A DNA stretch of 64,000 nucleotides from Crotophaga sulcirostris (Eukaryota; Chordata; Aves; Cuculiformes; Crotophagidae): assembly GCA_013397455.1 (NCBI GenBank), contig VYZB01000078.1:74723-138722 (forward strand). Direction: 5' to 3'. Both the position numbers and the translations under genes were made by a program. A model generated the notes under the pieces. The model searched no databases, was not told where the DNA came from, and saw nothing but the letters and a program-made list of their open reading frames with translations. Of this stretch, positions 1-9,891 are shown piece by piece. The stretch's first letter is position 1; every line of letters starts with the position of its first letter.

Positions 1-80
1 AAGCTGGCACGGTGCGCGGGCTGAAGCCTTTATAAACTTGTTTCCCTTAAAGTCTTTATTAACTACCCCCAAGGACCACG

Positions 81-101
81 GCTGCTGCTGCTGCTGCTGC
101 T
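81..101. repeat. (GCT)7 microsatellite
   Basis: Seven uninterrupted GCT/CTG units. There is no surrounding open frame that would make this a leucine or glutamine run in a recognisable protein. Pure triplet runs of this length can vary between individuals. Confidence 0.9.
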
Positions 102-360
102 CTTGCACGGCGGTGGTCTGGCACCTCCGCGAAGCACACATGCTAAACAGATTAACATGCTTCGGCTGACCCGTGCTTCACAAACCAGGGATAGGGTTTC
201 TCCAGCTCCATGTGGAAATTAACCTACATGTAGCAATGGTCAGCTGCAAAGAGGGAGTTCCCAAGCAATCTAAACAACCCACAGTTCTTTGTTACTTTTG
301 GCCTTTCTCTTCCTTTCCACGATTAAATATTTATTAAAATAGGAAATAAAAGAAAAGGGA

Positions 361-374
361 AAAAAAAAAAAAAA
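361..374. repeat. Poly-A run
   Basis: Fourteen A bases preceded by an A/G-rich lead-in from about 340. No LINE or SINE body lies directly upstream, so this looks like a simple low-complexity tract and not a retroposon tail. Confidence 0.8.
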
Positions 375-1250
375 CAAGGGAAAAACGTTTTTCCTCCCTT
401 TTGGCCCCTCTTCCCCTTTCGCTGGTCTTGTGCACATACCTGCAAGAGCTTTTTGTGGCGGTGTTTTTTTGTTTGTTATTTTAGAAAAGCAGCGCTTCTT
501 TTCGAAAAGGCTGAAATCTCAATGGCATGGCTTATTAAATGTTATTGAAGGCACAGGTTTGGGAGTGTTAATCGTTGTTGGAAGGGCTTCAGTCACTGAT
601 GTCCCCCCTCCCATCGTTTGCATTTGAAAGGACCCTGAGATAGAGCTGTTTGCAGACAGCCGGGAAAGGAGTTTCCAGCGTGCTAATCCCACCAGCTTTC
701 CCTGTCACAGCCTCTTCGCCTTGTGCCTTTGCGAGACTGATCCTACACCCTCGCCCCTCGGCTGCAAGCTCCAGGTTTTCAGAGAGGGTAAGAACAGATA
801 CAAGTAACTGTTGGCTTGTGTCACACCGGGCTGTCATGGTAATAAACACACGGCTTGTCCTCCAGGAATTCCTAATCCTCCCGGTGTGGCTCTAGCCCTG
901 TGGATAATATCATTACAGGGCTAAACAAATAAACAGTCTATCCGAATCGAGCGGGAGGCACTGGGGACCGCAGTTCCTCTCTGCAGAGATGATACAAGTA
1001 AATTTACACTCACAACTTGGAAAGGGTCCAGTGGCTGTGAATAGCTGCTCAGTTCTACAGCGCTGGCTCTGGGCTGGGAAATGGTGCTGACCCTCCTGCT
1101 CTGTATTTGCTGCAATCAATGTGAGCTATTCAGGGCTGTGTTTTCCTTACTATCCTCTGCTGGGAACATCAAGGACCACTAACACTTTTATGAACCCGGG
1201 CTCGGGGAAGACGCTTTTACTACAAAAAGTTGGAGTATTAAACCCAGTGA

Positions 1251-2530
1251 CATGAATGAAAGGTTAACGTGCTTCTGCCAACCAGGAGCTGGGCTCTCTC
1301 ATGCAATTTCCTGTTTTCCGGCTGCTGCCTTGTATTTGATAAACTCGCTCATGTGTTGGGTTGCACAACCACATTCTTCCTCGGACTGTAAAAAATAATA
1401 TAAAAATAAAGGCGAGTCCACTCACAATCAAGATACAAAACATGCAAGACTTTTTAATAACACTCTGTAAATTCTGGTCTCGAGTTGAAATAAATAACTT
1501 AAATGGCATATTAGAAACATTAGCATTTATATCTGTGGCCCCTCCCCCAATAAAACCTACATATATCAAACTTATCTGTATGAATCTGGCTCCATGTCAT
1601 AAAAATTCAAAATTCCTGGACAGTTAGCACCCTTGCATCCCACAAATGCCAATTAATAAATAATATCTCAATGAAATTGTTTTTCTGTGCACTTTAAAAA
1701 AGTTGTCTAAAGTGCTAAGCTTTCAGGGTGAGACGTGTTTTATTCTTTCTCCAACAAAGAGAGGAATACATTGTTGTTTCCTTATCTTGGCAGTCTCTGC
1801 AAGGATTCTTCTGAAATCTGTTTTCTACAGCTGCAAGTGTTGGAGATATTTAGCTCAAATGAAATATTTCCTTTTTTAAAATAAAAGCAGCAATTAAAAA
1901 AAATCACTCCCAAAATATGCCTAAAGCATGGTCTTTTGTTCCTCTGCAAAGGGGAAAAATCCAAGACATAGGTGATTACTAGAAGTGCATGTGTGTGAGG
2001 GTGGTTGTTGAAGTGAAAAAATACTCCAGATGAAGAAATACCATCCTGCTGTAGATAGATAAAGCTAAGACTTTTCTGAACCATGCCAGACAGGAAGGCT
2101 TCTTACACAGACCATGTGAGTACTGAAAGCAGAAAAGTCCTGAATCTAGTTTCTATTAGGAAGTTTGACAAAGCTCTTACCAAATTAAATATACTGGTTG
2201 CTAGTGCTACAATCACTTTATTAACTCAGTTTTGTGTCAAAAATTGACAAGAACTTTTCTTTGGATACACTTTGGCCACTTGAGGACTGCCAGCTCTTGG
2301 TACCCTGCAGAAGATGCGTTTGCAGGTGGGCTGTGGTGCCGGTGCACAACCTGGAGCCTCCTGGCAGTTAGAGAGTTACCCTACTTGCTCCCTAGAGCAG
2401 CCACACAGAACCCACTGGATGCACCCTGGTTTTATTTACCAGGGCTTTTTTGTTTGGTTGGTTTTCATGGTGCTGTGCCAGTGGGTTAAAAGAGTATGCA
2501 TTTTTAATTAAGTCAGATTTCTTTGCTGTT
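1251..2530. other. Non-coding block, nothing recognised
   Basis: AT-rich sequence with scattered short open frames on both strands (for example 1264-1569 and 1782-2084 reverse). No domain, splice-bounded exon or repeat family is recognised. It ends where the CR1 copy begins. Confidence 0.5.
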
Positions 2531-2531
2531 A

Positions 2532-2856
2532 GCCCTACGAGGAGAGACTGAGGGAGCTGGGGCTGTTTAGTCTGGAGAAGAGGAGGCTCAGGGGAGACCT
2601 TATTGCTCTCTACAATTGCCTAAAAGGAGGTTGTAGTCAAGCGGGCGTTGGTCTCTTCTCACAGGTGACCAGGGACAGAACTAGAGGGCACGGACTTAAA
2701 CTTCGTCAGGGGAGGTTTAGACTTGATGTTAGGAAGAAGTTCTTCACTGAAAGGGTGATTGGCCACTGGAATGCGCTGCCCAGGGAGGTGGTGGAGTCGC
2801 CAACCCTGGAGGTGTTTAAGGGAAGACTGGATGAGGCACTGAGTGCCATGGTTTAG
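2532..2856 (+). pseudogene. CR1 ORF2 C-terminal fragment, frame still open
   Basis: About 107 codons of the CR1 ORF2 C-terminus, downstream of the reverse transcriptase core. The frame is uninterrupted from the truncation point to TAG at 2854-2856. Recognisable family stretches include [20 protein letters not shown] near the start, then [18 protein letters not shown], and [10 protein letters not shown] followed by [12 protein letters not shown] at the end. There is no start codon of its own at the proper place, since the catalytic parts are missing. The open frame points to a fairly recent insertion, not to function. Confidence 0.85.
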
Positions 2857-2927
2857 GTGATGGGATGGTGTCAGTATTGGCTTATAGGTTGGACTTGATG
2901 ATCTCAGAGGTCCTTTCCAACCTTGTA

Positions 2928-2951
2928 ATACTGTGATACTGTGATACTGTG
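2928..2951 (+). repeat. CR1 3' tail octamers (ATACTGTG)3
   Basis: Three tandem copies of ATACTGTG directly after the CR1 3' UTR. CR1 families end in 8-base tandem repeats that are thought to be read by the reverse transcriptase when it primes. The motif differs from the ATTCTATG tails at 9867-9890 and 56393, so two tail types coexist in this window. Confidence 0.9.
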
Positions 2952-2952
2952 A

Positions 2953-5900
2953 AGGCTTGATTATAGCTGGAATGAATACCAGGCTCAGAGATGGATCATC
3001 TCCAGACACTCCTATGTCAGTGGGTTATTGTGAGCAGCAGTCTTGAACAGGACTAGGAGCAGTGACTGGTGGAAATGAACAGTCTTTGGGAAGCTGGACC
3101 TTTGGCTTTGCTCATGTGAAATCCCCACAAGTTTCTGTTGTTCTGTGGTAGGACCTTATCAATGAATAAATAACAAAGCACTAACTCCTGCAGAGCTGTG
3201 CTTTTTCAGATATTTGTATTGACATCATCTTCAATTGTGTTGCAAATGCCTTCTGTGGAGGAACTTCCTATCCTCTATGGTTACAGCTTTCAGGAGTGTA
3301 CTGCTCAGAATATACTTTAGAGCCAACTTTGGTGACCATTGACTGCACTGAGGGTCCCTGGTGCTGACACTTGCGTCCCAAAGCAGAGAGTGAAGGAGCT
3401 CCTTCTTCTGTGCTGTAGCCTGTTTTGTAGCTTGCTTGGTGGAGCAAGAAGGAGCCACTTAGGCATTCTACCAGCTTCTTTCCCAATCAGATGCCGTTTC
3501 TGCCTTCTTTCTTACCTGCCAGCCAGACTCTGGCCTGTCTTGCTCCTTACTTTGATTTTGCTCCTTCCTAAAGCTGGTTTGGCCACTGGAAAGAAGAAAA
3601 TCTCCCCCAGTCATTATTGTTACACAGTGGTTCACAGAATGGGGATCATTCCTGCTTTGGAGCACAAGTTGCAGGTATTTGCTGGCAGTGATAGTGACAG
3701 AGCAGATAAGGGAGGAAGGACAATGCCTATCTGCCTTTTCCACAAAGTGGGGTTCAGACTCAGAAGATCTTTTTCTCACCACACAAGTGCGACAAACCTG
3801 GGAAAAAAGACCTCCTGATAAGCTACCTGGGAAACCCATCCCTTGTTAGTGCAGTGACAGAGAGGAACATTCTGGAACACAGCTGTGCTGGGGAGAGGGT
3901 ACAACTCATTTTCTCAGAAACTGCTGAAAATAGGAATAAAATTTGTGTTTCATTGTCCAGGGACATAATTCATCCATTAAAACTAAGGGGTTAGCAGTTC
4001 CATCCCCAGGGGAGAAGAAGTCAAAGGGGAAATCTGATTTATTCCCTTAATAAGATGAGTTCAGAGCACAGGGCTATTTTCTTAGCATGGTTCCTTGTGG
4101 CTATCAAATCACATGGGTGGTTTTAAGATCTGCTTTGTCCTCCCCAAGATGTGCAAGTTCCTCATGTTAGTCCAGGGCTTCTTACTGGGCAGTTTATTAG
4201 CATGGGAAAGCTGTCACTGCAGAGGAGAACCTGCAGATCTCCATTCACCAAATGCAATGCAGGGGACAGCAGTCAAACGTGCAAAGTTGCCAAAGAGTTA
4301 CTGGCTCCTACCACACTTTTCAATTAATAAAACCCACCCTGTCCCAATTGTCTCCGACCTCCTTCCATTGTCATAAAGCTGGAATAAAAGAATGTGATTG
4401 CTTTTATTGGCAAAACTTTTGCTCCATCAGTGATGTCAAAATGCAGGAGATGGCTGAGGGTTCACCGGCAGCTCAGAGCAGAGCATGCTTTCTGGGTGAA
4501 AGTATCCTTCTGTCAATGCCCCTCCTGAGACACTTAGGTTTAAGGAAATGTTTGTACTGCTCTAGAAAAAGAGTTGTCCGGGTGTTTTTCTTTTGTGCTT
4601 AAGCACTCTGAAAGGAATTCCTGCGGGCACAATTATCTCACATATGGCAAGTCAGAAATAAAACAAAAAAAAAGGGGCCAAAGGGAAAAAAAGGAGAGAG
4701 AAGAAAAAAAAAAAATCAAAGGTCATTTGGATGCTTTGGCCCAGCACAGGAAAGGGGAAAATCCACCTTGGAGGATACAACTTACTCGAGGAGAGCTGGA
4801 AACCTGTGATCAAAGCAACAGGAAACTGAGAACAAGCAGTGGCCAAGTTAAAACCATTGAAACAAATCCAAGTCTCTGCAAACTGTAGGAACAGGGCATC
4901 AGCACTGCAAAGGAAACAGAAAGTGTATGTTTGGGTATGTGGTGAAATTCACGTAACTGTACCTTCTGCACCCAACAGTTTGTCTGGAGCAAAACACAGG
5001 AACCCAGTGGGAAAAGAGGTTTCTAAGAGGCAGTTAGCCTTGCCTTATCTGCACTGCTACCCACACTGTTCACTGACAACTTCTTAATGGGATCCTACCT
5101 AGATCCTGAGCGATGCTGCATAAAACAACACTTAGTCCTTGCAGTATCTCTGTGGCAAAGGTTAGAGTAAAAGAAACCCTGTGCACAGAAGGAAAAATGA
5201 GGCTTTACACCCAGCTAAATGGCCAGTCTCAGGCAAGAAGATCTACTGATTTCGCTTGGCCTTCTTTGATAGGAGGCAAAGCAGAATCAGGGAGAGGTGT
5301 TGCTTCAGACAGATTACCTGTGTAGGGCAGCAGTAGAAACTTGAATCCAACAGTCAGTATAGACTAGTTCTTTTTCGCATGAAGAAGCTGTCACCTCTCT
5401 TTAAAATTCAAAGTTCCCACAGTGTCTGGAAAATATAAAACTTCTTTCACAACTATTTTTTAACCTTCAATTAAAAATCCATTGTAATTTTTTGTGATTA
5501 AGTAATTATATATTAGGTCATAACTTGGTTGATTAAATTCTCTCACTATTACTTTTGTTCATTATTGGAGCACGGCTTAGCTACTTTACTGAATCTAGCT
5601 TGTCATATGAATGCAATCCTCTTCCTGCACTTGAATTCAAATTTGCTTCATGTTCAAAGTGTTTCAATACATGTCCACATCTAAGCATCTGTGCAAAGTC
5701 CAAGGCTGGGAAAGATGGGAGGAAACCCTGAACTTCCACAGCCTACCAGTGCGGGCCACCATATCTCTTCCTCCATACAGGCAACACCATCAGGTTTTTT
5801 CCTAGAGGGCACTGACTGTATGCCACAATGCATCATGAGGCTGGTATAAACACATGCATGGGTCAAGGATCATGTCTAAGCCTGTTTCCTGGGCTGGGTT

Positions 5901-7028
5901 TACAGAATCAGTGTGGCTGAAGCCCTTGAATCAGAGCATTAGCAGATGCGTAATGTTCTTTTAGGATATTTGGCCTAGGTGGGATCACACCAAAGATGAG
6001 GTGGTTTAAGACTAGCAGCAGGGAATTTTGGTGTGTCATAAGCCTTTCTCAGCATTAGCTCTGCAAAGGATCTTGCAGCATGTTTGAGTTTCCACTCGGA
6101 GCAGTAAGGGATGGATCAGATCACCTGCTTCTAAAACTTCCAACATAGCTTATTAGATTTGGTTGGTGGTGTATCTAGCCTCTCGCAGGTTAACAGTTTC
6201 TCTGGGTTATTTCCTCCCCCCCTCGAATGACAACAAGGGAAAATCAGTAGATACTTAGGCTGTCTGCATTTAAAAAAATTGTTATTTTTTTGTTTTTGTT
6301 ATGAGTAACGATAAATTATGGATATTTTTATTTGGAGAAAATATGAAAGAAAGTGCTGACTCACTTGTTCCCCCTCCAAAAAAAAACCCCAAGCCCAAAT
6401 CAACCCTAGCCTGTGCTCTCTAAAAACTTGATCAAGGGGCCAAATGATATCCTGGAACATATGCTTGTGCAGGCTGCCCTACTTCCCTGGGTTCCTTCAC
6501 CTTCAGGGTCACTCTCAGAGTGTTGTTCCACTGCTATGTGTGCCACAGCAGAGTGATGAGCCCAGTCTCGTTCCCCTGCATGTCAGCTACTGCAGCCAGG
6601 TAAGCAAAACTGCAGAGTGAACAAAGGCCGCCCTACCCTCAAGTTCTCAGGAGATCCAGTGTGTAGCATAACAGTGTGCTACCTGGGCTCTCGGATGGGA
6701 TAAAGGCAGTAATCATTTACAATTCTTGGCCAGCTATGCCATCACAAAGCCCTTTGAAAATATTTTCTTTAGGTCCCATTTAGCTATGTCAAATTCCCTG
6801 TCACAAGGCCAAAAAACATCTTTACTGTAACTGCACCGACTTTGGGATGCATGTGGTGAACCTCCATTCATTTGACCTGAAGCTGAGATAAAACCAGGTA
6901 GCATATTTGTTTTCTGTTGACTTCTTTCGTCTGACAACGGTGGTGTTCTTCAGTTTTTTCAATGCATTTTAGGCGTATGGGTATCTTGTATCTCTGATCT
7001 CCTTAGTAAAGACCAGGGAAGACTGTTT
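2953..7028. other. Non-coding block, nothing recognised
   Basis: About 4 kb with no supported gene. The largest open frame is 3339-3818 (+, 159 codons). Its translation has leucine-rich stretches but no recognisable domain, and a frame of 123 codons lies opposite it at 3468-3839, so coding is unlikely. A purine-rich low-complexity tract sits at 4657-4719. Confidence 0.5.
4657..4719. repeat. Purine-rich A/G low-complexity tract
   Basis: The tract consists almost wholly of A and G, including an A run at about 4704-4715 and GGAGAGAGAAG-type segments. It is simple sequence without a clear unit. Confidence 0.7.
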
Positions 7029-7079
7029 CACAGTATCACAGTATTACAAGTTTGGAAAGGACCTTTGGGGTCATTGAGT
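7029..7079 (-). mobile_element. Extremely truncated CR1 3' end
   Basis: Only the last ~50 bases of a CR1 are present, in reverse orientation. Read on the minus strand it holds the end of the 3' UTR, with the family word GGTCCTTTCC, followed by ATACTGTG octamers. It belongs to the same tail type as the copies at 2531 and 58788. No ORF sequence is included. Confidence 0.85.
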
Positions 7080-9190
7080 ATTATTTTTAGTAATAATCAT
7101 CTGATTATTTTTATTCCAGGCAATTAGTTTCTGATTTGAGGAAAAAATCTTATCTGGGGAGTTAAGCTGCACATAAGGAGTATAAACAGTGAAGACTGTA
7201 TGAAGGAAAGTCTATGGACTGATTTGTCTTCACTGAAGAGCTCTAATAAGAAAGACATTGTTTCGCATTAGATCCTCTCTACTATGATCATTAAATCTGT
7301 GTACATCTGCTGGAAATGCATTGGCTATGACAGATATACACAGACGCAATGGGAAGCATAATTTGCCTAATACTTCTGTAACTTAGATCCTGCTATAAAT
7401 ATAAATTCCTTGGTTTTCAAGAGCGGCCCCCCAGAAATCATAAGATCGTATCTTACACGTAAGTACTGCACATGCTAGAAAAGTTGTGCTGTTTGTTTTT
7501 CTGGCACAGAACTCACTTCAAAATGAGATTACTTAATTGAAGAAAACATTTCCTGACATGTTGCAAATCAACATTTGAACCAAATCTTCTCCTTTTGCGT
7601 AAGGAGAGGATAAGTGCACTCTAGCCTGTTTAATCCATCTGGAGCTCAATGAATTCATTTTAACCACTGAGGCATTTGATTGGTAAAACATAATGTAGCA
7701 CAGTGTGAAGCAGCTTGCCATCAGTTAAACAACTTTGCTCAGTCAAGATTGCTTTGATAATTATTTGTCTTCTGTGGGGTCTTCCATAATTCCTTCAGAT
7801 AGGCTCTAGCTCCACAGTCAGAGCAACAGACCAGTACAGACAGGGAGATTAGTTCAGACAGCACAGGTTTTCATAACCACCTATGACCAGTTGTTACAGA
7901 GTATATTGTCATTTGGGTATACTCTCTATACATTCATGCCAACATTAAGTATTTTCTAAGCATATATACATATGAGGATAATAAAAGTATATAAAAGTGT
8001 GTGTGTATGAATATATATTTATTAGAATCTCTAGGCAGTAACATTTATAAATTTTGATTTGTGTTGGGTCATCTTCCAGGCAGCGGGAGATCTCAAAAGC
8101 AGCCCAATCTACTGAGATCAGAAGTCTAAATAGTATTACTGCTGCTAGTGGTAGAATTTATTTTCTTTGGAGTCACTACCATTTTGAGTACTAAAGCAAC
8201 AGAAATATGTCACAATTTGGAAAGTATCTGGAGATAGGAGGTGATGGAAAATGGCTCACCAAAGGGGATCTCAGGGGCCCGCGTCCCAAGAGCATCCTTT
8301 ACACAGGGTAACACCCCAGCTTTCCCTGGGTGCTCTTTCTGCTGTAATTATCCTGTCCTGTGTTTCTGGTTTTTTTCTGAAGGTCATCCTGAGGCATCCT
8401 GGTGTCTGAATGACCTTTCTCGTCGAAGGGATATTTTTGTTTCAGGCTTGCCTTGTTTAATTGGTCATAAGATGGAGTCTCCAAGAGGTCACCTCTACCA
8501 TTTTGTTTGTTATTGATTCAGTTTTGAAATTTCACCCTTTCTGCTTCCTCACAGGACAGGTAGCAGAAGCCATGCAGATCTCAGTGAAAGACTGTGATTG
8601 CTTGATCATAATTTATCCACTACTCTGCCATGCCAACACCAAAAAGCACCTGACAATAGGTATGATTTCAGCATACACCTTGTATTTTCTACTACTTACA
8701 GTGAAACAGAGATCTCAACATTTTTCACAATATCTTATCTTGTTAGTGACAATAACCTGATTTTGTGAGGGCTTAATAAAGGTCTGTGTATAGATGGCTC
8801 TTCTGCCCATGGAAGAGTCTTGTCAGCATTATTAAGAGTCTAGTCACCATTAATAAGAAGTCCACGGGTTGCTAATAGCAGCGGTTGAGTAGATTACCTA
8901 ATCAATGTAGGACACCTACATGCAGATTTGTTCATCTATGCAAGTTCCTTCGTATTTAATTTCTAATATATATGTAGTTAGGGCTGTATTAAACATGAGG
9001 TCTTTCAACTTTTGCCACAAAGGCTTGTTTTTTCAGTTACCTGTATTCAGAAGTGAATATTAACTTTACCTGATGGTATTATGCTGTTTATTTTTTTTAC
9101 AGAGGAGTTGTTCTTACCAGCTTTCATGTACATGGGTACTGTTATGCACACAAATTATTTAGACTTTAGACAGATGTATGCTACTACATG
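7080..9190. other. Non-coding block with AT/GT-rich simple sequence
   Basis: No gene recognised. An AT- and GT-rich imperfect microsatellite lies at 7961-8025. Open frames such as 8241-8516 and 8461-8760 have no family features. Confidence 0.5.
7961..8025. repeat. Imperfect TA/TG-rich microsatellite
   Basis: The tract mixes TATA, CATATATA and GTGTGTGTG words with interruptions. It is simple sequence only. Confidence 0.65.
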
Positions 9191-9891
9191 AAGGGATGGA
9201 AAGCAGCCCTGCTTAGAAAAACTTGGGGATACTGGTGGCTGAAAAACTGGACATGAGCTGGCAAAGTGTGCTCACAGACCAGGAAAACAACTGTATCCTG
9301 CATCAAAACCCTGGCTGCATCAAAGGAAGAGTGGCAGGCAGGTTGAGCAAAGTGATTCTACCCCTCTACTCCACTCTGGTGAGACCCCACTTGAAGTACT
9401 GTATCCAGCTCTGGAGTCATCTGCACAGGGAAGACACGGACTTGTTGGAGCAGGTCCAAAAGAGGGTCACAAAAATGATCAGAGGGAAGGAACACCTCTC
9501 CCGTGAGGAAAGGGTGAGAGAGCTGGGGCTGTTCAACCTGGAGAAAAGAAGGCTCTGGGGACACCTTATGGTGGTCCTTCAATACTTAAAGGGGGCTTAC
9601 AAGAAAGATGGGGACAAATTGTTAACAGGTCTTGTAACAATAGGACAAGGGTTAACGACTTTAAACAAAAGAGGTTTGATTTAGAGTGGGTATAAGGAAC
9701 AAACATTTTATGGTGGGGGTGGTGAAACACTTGAGCAGGGTGTCCAGAGGCATGGTAGGTGCCCCATCCCTGGAAACATTCCAGGCCAGGTTGGACGGGG
9801 TTCTGAGCAACCTGATCTAATAGAAGTGGACTAGATGGTCTTTAAAAGTCCCTTCCAACCCAAACCATTCTATGATCCCATGATTCTATGA
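9191..9891 (+). mobile_element. 5'-truncated CR1 LINE, ATTCTATG-tailed
   Basis: A CR1 copy starting in the middle of the ORF2 C-terminal half and running to the 3' tail. The coding part includes the family stretch PLYSTLVRPHLKYCIQLW, then LEQVQKRVTKMI and RVRELGLFNLEKRRLWG. The 3' UTR contains the CCTTCCAACCC-type end before octamers at 9867-9890 (ATTCTATG, a variant ATCCCATG, then ATTCTATG). Frameshifts and stops break the frame after about 9684. Its tail and 3' UTR differ from the copy at 2531, so it belongs to another, probably older, subfamily. Confidence 0.95.
9223..9684 (+). pseudogene. CR1 ORF2 C-terminal fragment, broken
   Basis: A 153-codon open frame carries the post-reverse-transcriptase part of CR1 ORF2. 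The first ~30 residues are diverged. From about residue 35 the family words are clear (GRVAGRLSKVILPLYSTLVR; LGLFNLEKRRLWGHL). It ends early at a frame change near 9660-9684, where related copies continue for several dozen more residues. It is a dead fragment of a mobile element. Confidence 0.85.

Larger units (their letters stand above)
1..1250. other. Non-coding block, higher GC at the start
   Basis: No gene recognised. Small open frames on both strands (for example 430-627, 650-895 and the reverse frame 589-849) overlap each other and show no family features. The block holds a CTG run at 81-101, a poly-A run at 361-374, and several CpG-containing stretches (about 100-175 and 1190-1215) that are less common further along. 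It could be a conserved regulatory region or part of an untranslated exon, but the sequence alone does not show which. Confidence 0.4.
2531..2952 (+). mobile_element. 5'-truncated CR1 LINE, ATACTGTG-tailed subfamily
   Basis: This is the 3' end of a chicken-repeat-1 non-LTR retrotransposon. It starts abruptly inside the C-terminal part of ORF2, runs through the ORF2 stop at 2854-2856, then a short 3' UTR. It ends in three perfect ATACTGTG octamers at 2928-2951, the short tandem tail typical of CR1. Severe 5' truncation is normal for CR1. By eye it differs from the copy at 58788-60002 at roughly 20-25 of about 245 shared bases, so the two belong to the same or closely related subfamilies. It has no reverse transcriptase domain and cannot move itself. 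Confidence 0.95.

Noticed and set aside
2659..3009. 116-codon minus-strand frame
   Set aside because: Antisense shadow of the CR1 copy at 2531-2952.
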